A stretch of 39,398 nt of DNA, from positions 1 through 39,398 of the forward strand of contig JAGWXC010000003.1 of assembly GCA_018970045.1 (NCBI GenBank), written 5' to 3'. This document shows positions 23,752 through 31,848 of this stretch, piece by piece (positions within the stretch are counted from its first letter, which is position 1; each line of letters opens with the position of its first letter). A program made the translations under genes and the position numbers. A model generated the notes under the pieces. That model was not told where the DNA came from, did not search any database, and saw only the letters and a list, made by a program, of their open reading frames with translations. This stretch comes from Planctomycetota bacterium. Its GTDB lineage: Bacteria; Planctomycetota; Phycisphaerae; Phycisphaerales; SM1A02.

Positions 23752-24641
23752 GACCAGGCCGCCAGCAGCGCGCCGAGGTCGCCGCCGTCGACGCTGCCGC
23801 TTCCATCGAGGTCCGCCCCCGGCTCGGTCGTGCCGAACGCACTGAGCAGGATCCCCAGGTCGGCGCCATCGATCGAGCCGTTGCCATCGAGGTCACCCGG
23901 CACGGCCAGGGGAGCCACGTCGCTGAAGCCATCGATCTCGGCGCTTTGCATCGCACCAGACGGAACGCGCACGCGCACGAAGCGGATCGACGACAGGCCG
24001 AGCGGAGCAAGATCGATGCCCGCGCCGCCGCCGGAGCCGTTGTACATCGCGCGCACCGCCGACCACTCCTGGCCGATCATCGACGCGACCGTGATCGACG
24101 GATCGATCGGCCGCGTGAAGTCCGTGGGTTCGAGCCCGGGCACCGTGGCGTACGGCGATGCATCGAGCCAGCCGCACGTTGGCGCGAAGCCGTCGGCGTC
24201 CGTTCCCGGAACGACCACCCAGGTCAGGCCGTCGTGGCTCACCGAGATCTGCCCACCTTCGGCGAAGAGGCCTGATGGCGTCCCCATCGGATACGCCGCG
24301 TCGCCGAAGAAGGCGTTGCCGAAGACGATGAGGTCCACGCCGAAGGGGTTGCGTGGGTCGTCGGTCACGTCGTGGTCGAACGACACCACGAGTTCGCCAC
24401 CTGCGCCGATCGAGACCAGCTCGCTCGTCATGAAGGCAGGCTGAAACGGCGTGACGGCCTGTGGGAAGAACGGACCGCCCGTGAAGCGCGTGGGTTCGCC
24501 GAGGGCGGATGCAGCGATGGTGAAGCCGCCGGCGGGACTCGAGCCGGGCGAATACGTGATGACGCTCGAGGCGTAGGGTGATTGCGCACGCGCCAAGGTG
24601 GGCAGGGCGGCAAGCAGGACAACGATGACCAAACGATGCAT
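23748..24641 (-). CDS. secreted protein with dockerin-like tail, first gene after the cobalamin riboswitch
   Basis: A 297-residue exported protein. A signal peptide ends near LPTLARAQS (cut around residue 20). The main domain begins SSVITYSPGSSPAGGFT and contains FDHDVTDDPRNPFGVDLIVF, EGGQISVSHDGLTW and GIDLAPLGLSSIRFVRVRV. It looks like a beta-rich, perhaps metal- or ligand-binding surface domain, but I cannot name the family. Residues ~249-297 are two Ca-binding dockerin-like repeats (DGNGSIDGADLG and DGSGSVDGGDLG), as in the metalloprotease at 3500-5701. ATG 24641 follows GGAGG by five bases. The position directly behind the B12-box RNA suggests a role in cobalamin capture or use; this is inference. 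Confidence 0.8.
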   Translation of the reverse strand: MHRLVIVVLLAALPTLARAQSPYASSVITYSPGSSPAGGFTIAASALGEPTRFTGGPFFPQAVTPFQPAFMTSELVSIGAGGELVVSFDHDVTDDPRNPFGVDLIVFGNAFFGDAAYPMGTPSGLFAEGGQISVSHDGLTWVVVPGTDADGFAPTCGWLDASPYATVPGLEPTDFTRPIDPSITVASMIGQEWSAVRAMYNGSGGGAGIDLAPLGLSSIRFVRVRVPSGAMQSAEIDGFSDVAPLAVPGDLDGNGSIDGADLGILLSAFGTTEPGADLDGSGSVDGGDLGALLAAWS

Positions 24642-24696
24642 GGAAACCTCCGCGGACTCGCGCCCTGGCCCCGGGATCGCGGGGGCACGCAGCGCT

Positions 24697-24900
24697 GGGT
24701 GTCGGCAGGTCTTCCGGCTTCGGGTCTTGGCTCGACCTTCCCGAGCCGCGGAGCCCAGTGGTCTTCGTTGAGCCAAGGTGCTGGCGTGTTGGGCCAGCCA
24801 CCCGTTACGGCGGCGCGTCCGCGGTGGTGTTGCACCACGCTTCCCTCGCAGCGCACGGCGTGCTGCGATTGGCCGGACATCCGGCCAACGACCGACGTCC
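24697..24900 (-). ncRNA. cobalamin (adenosylcobalamin-type) riboswitch
   Basis: The minus strand shows the conserved order of the cobalamin aptamer. A P1 5' strand, GTCGG near 24893-24897, can pair with CCGAC near 24699-24703. Then come GAGGGAAGCG (24838-24847), GGTG, GCGGACGCGCCGCCGTAA (compare GCGGTCCCGCCACTGTAA), ACCACTGG, CGGGAAGG, and finally the B12 box AGCCGGAAGACCTGCC (about 24704-24719). A peripheral hairpin TTGGCCGG-ATGT-CCGGCCAA (24869-24888) lies at the 5' side. After the aptamer, CCGCG can pair with the CGCGG just before the GGAGG of the first gene, so translational control is plausible. TAACCT at 24903-24908 is a possible -10. Boundaries are approximate. Confidence 0.82.
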
Positions 24901-25040
24901 GAAGGTTACCGGGAACTCCGCGAGGCGTTTCTGCGAACGGTCGGGTGGGGCTTCGTTGCACTGCATCGCGATGCCCGATACCCTCCCCAAACTCGCCACG
25001 GCGCCTGCCGAGGCCACCCCACGACCACGGAGTCCGCGAC
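24901..25040. promoter_or_regulatory. divergent control region between riboswitch operon and HEAT-repeat gene
   Basis: No gene is visible. On the minus strand TAACCT (24903-24908) would start RNA at the riboswitch 5' end. On the plus strand TACCCT (about 24980-24985) could be the -10 of the HEAT-repeat gene. Neither has a clear -35. Confidence 0.35.
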
Positions 25041-27452
25041 GTGATCCAACCGCTCTCGACCGTTTCGTTGCTGCTTGCCCTTGGCCTCGTTCCTTCGGCC
25101 CTGGCGGCTCCCCTGACGGTGACGCTGCCCACGTCCGTGGTCGCTGCATCCATCGATGACCCGACCGACCCCGATGAGCCGTCGGAACCCGCCGCCGAGC
25201 CCGCGGACGAGCCGATGGATGAGCCCGCCGCCGAGCCAGCGGGCGACGCACCCTCAAGCGATGAGCCCATGGCCGATGACGCAGCGGCAACCGGGAGCGA
25301 CGACGACGCAGCCGCGTCCGACGACGCAGGTGCCGAGGGTGCTGGTGCGACGGCCGAGCAGGCCCGCCTCCTGCAGGATGTCCTGCACTATGTGCTGGTG
25401 GCCAACATCGAACTGGCCGAGGCCAGCGCTGAGAAGTTGATGGAGTCGGGCATCTCCGATCAGGACCTTGCTCTGCTCGTGCAGGAGCAGAACCTGACGG
25501 AGCGCCTTGAGCGCGCCCTCGCCCGTAGCCGCAAGATGGGTGATGGCATCACCAAGGCGATGGCCACGCTGGAGACCCGCGTGGAGAACGGTCGTCGTGC
25601 ACTGGCCCGCAATGGCCGCATGATCCAGTCTGCGGTCGACAATCTCGTCGGCTCCGGCCGCCAGCAGGTCTACGCCCGCGCCCGCCTCATGAGCGCCGGC
25701 GAGTTTGCCGTGCCCGCGCTGCTTCGTGCGGCGACTGGCATCGGCAACGACCAGCTCGCGCTGGCCGCGCAGCGCATGCTCACCCAGCTTGGCTCGGCAG
25801 CGGTGGCTCCGCTCGTGGCCGCGCTTCCGAACCTCGACGGCAGCAACCAGGTCCTCGTGTGCGAGATCCTCGGCACCATCGGTTCGCCGACGGCGGCCGC
25901 GGGCCTGCGCGCGCTCGAACTCGCCAAGGATGGTTCGCAGGAAGTGGCCTCGGCCGCTGGGCGCGCCTACACCGCCTGTGGCGGCAAGGGCGCATCGGTC
26001 TCGGCCGAGTACACCTCGCTCGCCCGCGCGCACTTCGATCGCCGCAGCGCGCTGCTGGCGCAGCCGTACGAGCCGAACAACTTTGCGTGGACGTGGGAAG
26101 GTGATGGGCTCATGCCGGTGGCCGTGCCCACCGAAGCCTTCCATGCCGTCATGGGCATGCAATCGGCACGTGCCGCGTTGCAGGCTGACTCGGGCAACGC
26201 GCAGGCGCTCGCGCTCTTCGTGGCGAACGACCTGCGCCGCGAAGCCGTCATGGGCGAATCACCTGATCCGGTCAGCGGCAATCGCGCCTACAGCGCGGCC
26301 TTCTTCGCGACCGCAGCCGGCGCAACGATTGGCCAGGATGTCCTGGCGCTTGCGCTCGGTGCCGATGACCTCGGCCTGGCGCGCACCGCGCTCATGCACC
26401 TGGGCGAGATCGCCGGCGAGCAGCGCCTGGCGCCGAGCGATGTCAGCGCGGCCTGCGAAGCACTGACCTACGGCGACCGCCGCGTGCGATTCGACGCGGC
26501 GCTGCTCTTCGGAGCCCTCGCGCCGACGAGCTCGTTCGCCTACGACTCGAGCGTGGTGCCCACTCTCGCGTCGATCCTGGCCGTCGGTGCCGACCCGCTC
26601 GCCGCCGTGATCGCGACCAGCAACGAAGACCGTGCGGCCCTGCAGCAGAAGCTCAGCGCCGCGGGATTCCGCGTGGTCGGTGGTGACTTCACGACCTTCG
26701 AGGAACTCGAGGCCGAACTTGGTTCGACGGCCGTCGACCTGCTCGTGGTGCAGATGATGGCTCCCGAGCGTGGCGGCCGTCGCCCGGCTGACGAGGCGGG
26801 CAGCCGCACCGATGTGAATGGCACCGCGCGCGCCGTGGCTGGCCTGCGCGCGAGCCGCACCATGGCCTCGGTCCCCGCACTCGTGAGCGTCGGTGCTGCC
26901 GAGAGCGGCCGCCTGCGTGCAGCGATGGGTCCCGACATGAACACGCAGCTGTTCGAGATCGGTGCGCCCGACGAGGCGTTCACGGCAGCCGTCACGAGCA
27001 TCATGGGCTCGGTCGCAGGTGGCGCGATGACTGCCGAAGATGCCTCAGGCTACGCCACGGGGGCGCTTGCAGCGCTCCGTGCGATCGCCGCAAAGCCCGG
27101 CTGCGTGCTCGATGCCGGCGTGGCCGAGCCCCAGCTGCTCGATGCAATCGCGCGTTTCGAGGGGGAGTCGCGGTTGGACGTCGCCAGCACCGTGGCCATG
27201 CTGAAGTCGGCTCGCGCGCAGTGCGCGCTGGCTGACGCAGCCCTTGCCGCCAGCGGCGATGAGCAGGCCGCGCTCCTGCGTTCGCTGGCCGCCAGCGCCC
27301 GCATGGGCGGCAATCGCCTGCAGTCCCGCCATGTCGATGGCCTGCGAGCCCTGATCAGTTCGTCCAGCGGTGACACCGCGGTGGCGGCCGGCCAAGCATG
27401 GGGCGCCTTGGATCTTCCGGTTGCCGAAAGCGTCGGCCTGATTCTGAAGTAA
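25041..27452 (+). CDS. large secreted HEAT-repeat protein with receiver-like domain
   Basis: An 803-residue exported protein of unknown function. The signal peptide is about residues 1-23 (VSLLLALGLVPSALAA). An acidic Asp/Glu/Ala/Pro linker covers about 35-110. Helical repeats resembling HEAT units follow (AVPALLRAATGIGNDQLALA; AVAPLVAALPNLDGSNQVLV). Around residues 510-655 a segment starting LAAVIATSNEDRAALQQKLS, with VDLLVVQMMAP and VPALVSVGA, resembles a response-regulator receiver fold without clear phosphoacceptor Asp. More helical repeats end the protein. Start GTG 25041 has GGAG eight bases upstream. It diverges from the riboswitch operon and reads into tRNA-Thr 15 bp downstream. Confidence 0.75.
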   Translation: MIQPLSTVSLLLALGLVPSALAAPLTVTLPTSVVAASIDDPTDPDEPSEPAAEPADEPMDEPAAEPAGDAPSSDEPMADDAAATGSDDDAAASDDAGAEGAGATAEQARLLQDVLHYVLVANIELAEASAEKLMESGISDQDLALLVQEQNLTERLERALARSRKMGDGITKAMATLETRVENGRRALARNGRMIQSAVDNLVGSGRQQVYARARLMSAGEFAVPALLRAATGIGNDQLALAAQRMLTQLGSAAVAPLVAALPNLDGSNQVLVCEILGTIGSPTAAAGLRALELAKDGSQEVASAAGRAYTACGGKGASVSAEYTSLARAHFDRRSALLAQPYEPNNFAWTWEGDGLMPVAVPTEAFHAVMGMQSARAALQADSGNAQALALFVANDLRREAVMGESPDPVSGNRAYSAAFFATAAGATIGQDVLALALGADDLGLARTALMHLGEIAGEQRLAPSDVSAACEALTYGDRRVRFDAALLFGALAPTSSFAYDSSVVPTLASILAVGADPLAAVIATSNEDRAALQQKLSAAGFRVVGGDFTTFEELEAELGSTAVDLLVVQMMAPERGGRRPADEAGSRTDVNGTARAVAGLRASRTMASVPALVSVGAAESGRLRAAMGPDMNTQLFEIGAPDEAFTAAVTSIMGSVAGGAMTAEDASGYATGALAALRAIAAKPGCVLDAGVAEPQLLDAIARFEGESRLDVASTVAMLKSARAQCALADAALAASGDEQAALLRSLAASARMGGNRLQSRHVDGLRALISSSSGDTAVAAGQAWGALDLPVAESVGLILK

Positions 27453-27467
27453 TCTCCCCGACCCCTC

Positions 27468-27540
27468 GCCGCCCTAGCTCAGTTGGTAGAGCGGAGCTTT
27501 CGTAAAGCTCAGGTCACGGGTTCGAGTCCCGTGGGTGGCT
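27468..27540 (+). tRNA. tRNA-Thr (anticodon CGT)
   Basis: Acceptor GCCGCCC pairs with GGGTGGC (one G-T). The anticodon stem GAGCT/AGCTC encloses TTCGTAA with CGT (reads ACG), and the T loop is TTCGAGT. The discriminator is T and CCA is not encoded. It starts 15 bp after the HEAT-gene stop, with no room for its own promoter in between. Confidence 0.94.
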
Positions 27541-27550
27541 TCCAGATCAG

Positions 27551-27575
27551 CGGCCCGTCCCCTGTGGACGGGCCG
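27551..27575 (+). terminator. terminator after tRNA-Thr
   Basis: A perfect 10-bp stem CGGCCCGTCC/GGACGGGCCG with a 5-base loop is followed by TTGTCGT. It lies 10 bases past the tRNA. Confidence 0.8.
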
Positions 27576-27600
27576 TTGTCGTGAGTGGGCATCGCGCACG

Positions 27601-27630
27601 TCGTGCACGCATCGTGCGCGTGGTGCACGA
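27601..27630 (-). terminator. possible terminator of the HEAT/DegT-like operon
   Basis: TCGTGCAC (27601-27608) and GTGCACGA (27623-27630) form an 8-bp inverted repeat just past the DegT-like stop codon on the minus strand. No T-run. Confidence 0.35.
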
Positions 27631-27639
27631 ACGGGCCTG

Positions 27640-28809
27640 TCACTCGCGCGACGGGGTCTCGATGCGTCCGAGCAGGAGCTCGAGCGTGGCGCACACCTGA
27701 TCGACGTCGTCGTCGCTCATCGAGGTGTACATCGGCAGCGTGATCGTGCGGTCGGCGAGGCTCTCGGCGACCGGGCATTGACCCGGGTGCGTGCCGAGCG
27801 CCGCGCGCACGTGCGGCAGAAGATGGCACGCTGGGTAGTGGTTCGCCGCACCGATGTCGTGGCGGTGCAGGCCATCGACGATGGCATCGCGCTCCATCGC
27901 GCCGAACCGATCGGACAGGCGCACCCAGAAGAGTGGCCACGAGATCGTCCCGTGATCGGGGATCGACGGCACGATGAGGTCGGACACCGCGCAGAGCCGG
28001 CGCACGTAGCGGCGGGCGACCTCGGTGCGGCGCTCCAGGATGGAGTCGAGCCGATCGATCTGGCTGGCCCCGAGGGCGGCAAGCGGCTCGGCCAGGCGCG
28101 CGTCGTAGCCGAGGCAGGCGAACTGCATGATCATGCCGACGTCAGGCGACTGGTCGGGGAACGAACGCCGATCGGTGCGGCCCTGGTTGCGCATGGCGCG
28201 GCAGAGCATGGCCAGTCGATCGTCGTTGGTCACGATGGCTCCGCCTTCGCCCATGGCGATCGGCCGGTTGGGCCCGAAGCCCAGTGCGGTGATGCGTCCG
28301 AAGCGCCCGGCATTGTCCGGCCCCAGCGTGCTGCCGAACGCCTCGGCAGCGTTCTCGACCATGGGCAGCTCGGCTCGCGCACAGACGGCGATGAGGTCCT
28401 GCAGGCCGGCGATCGCGCCGAAGATGGGGACGCCGAGCACCGCCCGCGTGCGGGGCGTGAGCTTGGTCTCGGCTTCCGTGGCGCTCATGCAGAGCGTGCG
28501 ATGGTCGGCGTCGACGAACACCGGCGTGGCGCCGACCGCGAGGACGGCGTTGGTGTTGGCCGGGAAGGCAAAGCTCGGCACCAGCACCTCGTCGCCGTCG
28601 CCGATGTCGAGCGCGCGAAGCGCGAGTTCAAGCGCCGTGGCGCCACTGGAGACGCCGATGGCGTGCGGCCGACGCGTGACGTGCGCGACCTTGCGCTCGA
28701 ACTCGAGCAGTGCACGGCCCTGCGAGAGCCGCTCGCCATGGAGCGTGTCGATGACCGCGTCGAGGTCCGCCCGAACGAGGTCGGGCTTCGAGAGAGGGAT
28801 GTTGCTCAT
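27640..28809 (-). CDS. DegT/DnrJ/EryC1/StrS-fold protein lacking the PLP lysine
   Basis: A 389-residue protein with the full fold-type I sugar-aminotransferase layout: IPLSKPDL start, IGVSSGATALELALRAL, VLVPSFAFPANTNAVL and a substrate loop near the C-terminus. Both key cofactor residues are changed. The usual E-D-A-A-E/Q block reads VENAAEAFGS with Asn153 (codon AAC) in place of the Asp that binds the pyridine nitrogen. The usual P-N/T-K-x-I/L-T-T-G-E-G-G block reads GPNRPIAMGEGG with Arg182 (codon CGG) in place of the Schiff-base Lys. Normal aminotransferase chemistry is therefore unlikely. It may be a binding or regulatory pseudoenzyme. The ATG overlaps the stop of the upstream HEAT-repeat gene (ATGA), so it is coupled. 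Confidence 0.85.
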   Translation of the reverse strand: MSNIPLSKPDLVRADLDAVIDTLHGERLSQGRALLEFERKVAHVTRRPHAIGVSSGATALELALRALDIGDGDEVLVPSFAFPANTNAVLAVGATPVFVDADHRTLCMSATEAETKLTPRTRAVLGVPIFGAIAGLQDLIAVCARAELPMVENAAEAFGSTLGPDNAGRFGRITALGFGPNRPIAMGEGGAIVTNDDRLAMLCRAMRNQGRTDRRSFPDQSPDVGMIMQFACLGYDARLAEPLAALGASQIDRLDSILERRTEVARRYVRRLCAVSDLIVPSIPDHGTISWPLFWVRLSDRFGAMERDAIVDGLHRHDIGAANHYPACHLLPHVRAALGTHPGQCPVAESLADRTITLPMYTSMSDDDVDQVCATLELLLGRIETPSRE

Positions 28810-30293
28810 GGTGTGGCCTTGAGGGATGCCTCGGTCATGGCCTTGATCGCGCGATCGGCCTGGCCCGAGCGCGACAGGAAGATCCATGCCGCCTGCGTCC
28901 TGAAGTTGATGCTGAGTTCGCTGCCGCCCGAGGCCGCCACGCCGACTTGGGCGAGGATCGCAGGGTCGACCGGATCGCTCGTGCGGGCGCGCGCCATGCA
29001 CGCCATCGAGGCGGCGCTGCGACCGAGCTTCTCGCGCGCAGCGCACGCCAGTTCGGCGGCGCGTGCATCCTTCGATTGGTAGATCGCGTTGACGAGGAGT
29101 TCCGATCCATCGCGGTCATCGCCGGCGCTCACGAGTCGAGCGGCCATGCCGGCAGGATCGATCGCGGCCAGGCGCTGCCCCGCGTCGAGTGCCATCGATC
29201 GCAGAGGGATCGATGCATCGGCCTTGAGCCCTGCGTCGACGATCGCTTCGAGCGCAGGTCGTGCCGCGGCATCGGGCATCGATCGCGATCGCTGGAGCGC
29301 CGCCTCGGCCAGGAGCCGCTGCCCGGTGCCCGCCATGGCGGCCAGCCGTTCGCCCAGCGCCGATGCATCGTTTGATGCAGCCGCATCGATCGCATTGGCC
29401 AGTGCTTCCATGGAAGGATCCCCGTTGCGGATCATGGCGGCCCAACCGACGGGCGGGGCATCGATCGACACAAGCAATTGAAGTCCGGCACGAAGGAGCG
29501 CAACCTGCGAGCGGTCAGCGGTCGCCGCACGCCAGAGTGGCTCGGCCTGCGCGGGATCGAGCTTCAGGACCGTACCCATCACGAGCAGGCGAAGGTTGGC
29601 GGGAATGCCGTCGCCCGCTGCGAGCGCGGCCAGCTTCGGCGCGGTTGCCTTGAGCGTGTACGCCTCGGCCGCTCGCGCCACCTCCTGGATCGCGGCGGTG
29701 CGGTCGCCGCCCTGCAGCCCGGCCACGCGGCTGGCGAACTGGTCCCAGCCCTGGGCATCGCCGGCCTGGAGCATGAGCGCTGCGGCGAGACCCGCGACCG
29801 CCGGCCGCTCATCGGCCAGAAGCGGGCTGATCGAGGCCGTGTCGATCGACTCGCCGGCCTGGAGCAGCACGCTGGCCAGGACCGCGCGGTCAAGCGGTTC
29901 GATGTCGTCCCAATCCATGATCTCACGCGCTGCGGCAGGCGAGAGCAACTTGAGCCCGACCGCGGCGCGCATCGCCGCCAGGCGCGTGGGCGTGTCGGTG
30001 ATCAAGCGCAGCGAGAGCGGCGTGACGCCGGCGGGGCTGGCCAGTTCGGCCTCGCCCAGCAGGCCGTCGATCGCAGCCGTCGGATCAGGTCGCTGCGCCA
30101 GCGTGTTGAAGAGCGGCGCGAGCCGAGGATCCTTCATCGATCGCAAGGCGAGCAGGGCATCGTGATGCGAACCATTGGCACGCGGGGCGATCGAACGCAC
30201 CAAGGCATCCAGGCTCGCCTGGGTGTAATCGATCTGCTCGAACTGCACGAGGGCGGCAAGCGCCATCGGACCGACCACGCCCATCATGACCAT
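28806..30293 (-). CDS. HEAT-like helical repeat protein with N-terminal hydrophobic segment
   Basis: A 495-residue protein of unknown function. Residues 1-17 (MVMMGVVGPMALAALVQ) are hydrophobic and may act as a signal or anchor, though without a basic n-region. The rest is nearly all Ala/Leu-rich helical repeats, for example DALLALRSMKDPRLAPLFNT, VAGLAAALMLQAGDAQGW and AAREIMDWDDIEPLDRAVLA, typical of HEAT/TPR-like scaffolds. ATG 30293 is chosen because TACACT ends seven bases before it; the open frame extends beyond but overlaps dnaA. It is coupled to the DegT-like gene by a four-base overlap, suggesting the products work together. Confidence 0.7.
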   Translation of the reverse strand: MVMMGVVGPMALAALVQFEQIDYTQASLDALVRSIAPRANGSHHDALLALRSMKDPRLAPLFNTLAQRPDPTAAIDGLLGEAELASPAGVTPLSLRLITDTPTRLAAMRAAVGLKLLSPAAAREIMDWDDIEPLDRAVLASVLLQAGESIDTASISPLLADERPAVAGLAAALMLQAGDAQGWDQFASRVAGLQGGDRTAAIQEVARAAEAYTLKATAPKLAALAAGDGIPANLRLLVMGTVLKLDPAQAEPLWRAATADRSQVALLRAGLQLLVSIDAPPVGWAAMIRNGDPSMEALANAIDAAASNDASALGERLAAMAGTGQRLLAEAALQRSRSMPDAAARPALEAIVDAGLKADASIPLRSMALDAGQRLAAIDPAGMAARLVSAGDDRDGSELLVNAIYQSKDARAAELACAAREKLGRSAASMACMARARTSDPVDPAILAQVGVAASGGSELSINFRTQAAWIFLSRSGQADRAIKAMTEASLKATP

Positions 30294-30300
30294 GGCGGCC

Positions 30301-30306
30301 AGTGTA
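30301..30306 (-). promoter_or_regulatory. -10 box, leaderless type, for the HEAT/DegT-like operon
   Basis: TACACT on the minus strand ends seven bases before ATG 30293. dnaA ends only 25 bp upstream. Confidence 0.55.
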
Positions 30307-30330
30307 GGGGAAGCCCCGCGGGAGGGAGGC

Positions 30331-31848
30331 TCAGGAACGAGGCGCAGCCAGCACCGAGCGGCGCACGCGGGCCACCAGTTCATCCGCACCGGATGATCCA
30401 TCGGCGGTCTCGATCGCGGCACGCTCCTCGACGAGCTTCTGCACGCGGCTGGCCGCTGCGTGAATCGTGCTGTGCGTGCTGCGGCCCATCGCCTTGGCGA
30501 TCTCGGGGTAGCTGCGGGTGGTGAACTCCCGGGCAAGCAGGGCGATCACGCCGCGCGCCAGCACCGCGCGTCGGTGGCGGCTTGCGCCCAGGCACTCGGA
30601 TCGCTCGACCCCGAGCGCCTCGCAGGTGGCGTCGATGATCGTGGGGATCCGCACGTTGGTCCTGCGCTCCCGTGCGGCGTCGGCGTCGAGCACTTGGGTG
30701 ACCGAGGACTCGTTGATCGCCTCGCCCTGCAGGCGGCGGGTATCGAGGACCGAGACCGCCGCGAGCTTGGCCACGGCGCCTTCGATCTCGCGCACGCTGC
30801 CCACGCATCGGCTGGCCACGCAGTCGATCGCCGAATCGGTGAGCCGCAGCCCCCGGCGCTGGGCGAACCGACGGACGAGCGCGTTGCGCAGGTCGCGGTC
30901 GGGGGCATCGACCTTGGCCACGATGCCCGCGAGCAGTCGGCTCACGAGTGCCTTCGAGAGCCGAGCGATCTCGCGAGGATGCTCGTCGCTCACGATCGCC
31001 ACCTTCGCGCCCATCAGCCCGACGGCATCGATCGTGTGCAGGAACTCGGCCTGCGTGGCGGTCTTGTCGGCGAGGAAGTGCACGTCGTCGATCGCGAGGA
31101 GGTCGCACTCGCGCACGCGCTGGCGGAAGGCCGAGACGGTGTTGGCGCGCAGCGCCGCGAGGAAGCCGTTGGTGAACTGTTCGCCGGTCAGGTATCGCAC
31201 CCGCGTCGAGCCGGTCGACTGGCGGGCCGAGCAGAGCGCATGCAGGAGGTGGGTCTTGCCGACGCCGCACGGGCCGTGGAGCACGAGCAGGTTCACGCCC
31301 GGCAGCGTGCCGGCCGCGAACTGCCGGGCGCTCTCGAGGGCGATCCGGTTGCTAGGCGCCGCGACGAAGTCATCGAAGGTGCGCCACTCGCTGCCGGGAC
31401 GGGTACGCCGCTCGCGCTCCGGGAGCGCCGATTCGATCGCGCGTTCCGGATCGCCACGCCGCGCACGCGCGCTCGAGGGCGTGGCCTGCTGCGGCGCGGC
31501 ACGGATCGTGACCTTGGCGCCAGCGCCACTGCGCTCGCGCATCACCGACTCGAGCACGCCCCGGTAGTGACGCTCGATCCAGTCGCTGGCGAAGGTGGTG
31601 CGCACCGCGACGTCGAGCGAACCGCCTTCGACGGCAAGCTCCGACTGGCTCTCGAACCACATCCGGAAGGGAACGTCGCCGATGCGGTTGCGGATGGCTT
31701 CGCCAAGCGCCTCGCGCTCGATGGAGGAGCCGCGCGCGTCGAAGGAGCAGGAGGTCTGGGTGTCGTTCAAGCGCGGTGCTCGTGGCAAGGGGCGGCGGGA
31801 CCCGGCAAGGACAGGGGACAGCACCGACGATGGGGGTCGTCGCTGCAC
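30331..31848 (-). CDS. dnaA: chromosomal replication initiator DnaA
   Basis: AAA+ initiator that binds DnaA boxes and opens the origin. In the 505-residue frame, domain I is about residues 40-105 (GDVPFRMWFESQSELAV). After a linker come Walker A HGPCGVGKTHLLHAL, Walker B CDLLAIDDVHFLADK and sensor segments. Domain IV ends with the DNA-binding signature YPEIAKAMGRSTHSTIHAA. The usual GGLGLGKTH loop is slightly changed. Start GTG 31848 is supported by GGAGA a few bases upstream; TTG 31770 (479 residues) is a reasonable alternative because the first 26 residues are Pro/Arg-rich and unlike DnaA. Neighbours are not the usual dnaN/recF. Confidence 0.92.
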   Translation of the reverse strand: MQRRPPSSVLSPVLAGSRRPLPRAPRLNDTQTSCSFDARGSSIEREALGEAIRNRIGDVPFRMWFESQSELAVEGGSLDVAVRTTFASDWIERHYRGVLESVMRERSGAGAKVTIRAAPQQATPSSARARRGDPERAIESALPERERRTRPGSEWRTFDDFVAAPSNRIALESARQFAAGTLPGVNLLVLHGPCGVGKTHLLHALCSARQSTGSTRVRYLTGEQFTNGFLAALRANTVSAFRQRVRECDLLAIDDVHFLADKTATQAEFLHTIDAVGLMGAKVAIVSDEHPREIARLSKALVSRLLAGIVAKVDAPDRDLRNALVRRFAQRRGLRLTDSAIDCVASRCVGSVREIEGAVAKLAAVSVLDTRRLQGEAINESSVTQVLDADAARERRTNVRIPTIIDATCEALGVERSECLGASRHRRAVLARGVIALLAREFTTRSYPEIAKAMGRSTHSTIHAAASRVQKLVEERAAIETADGSSGADELVARVRRSVLAAPRS

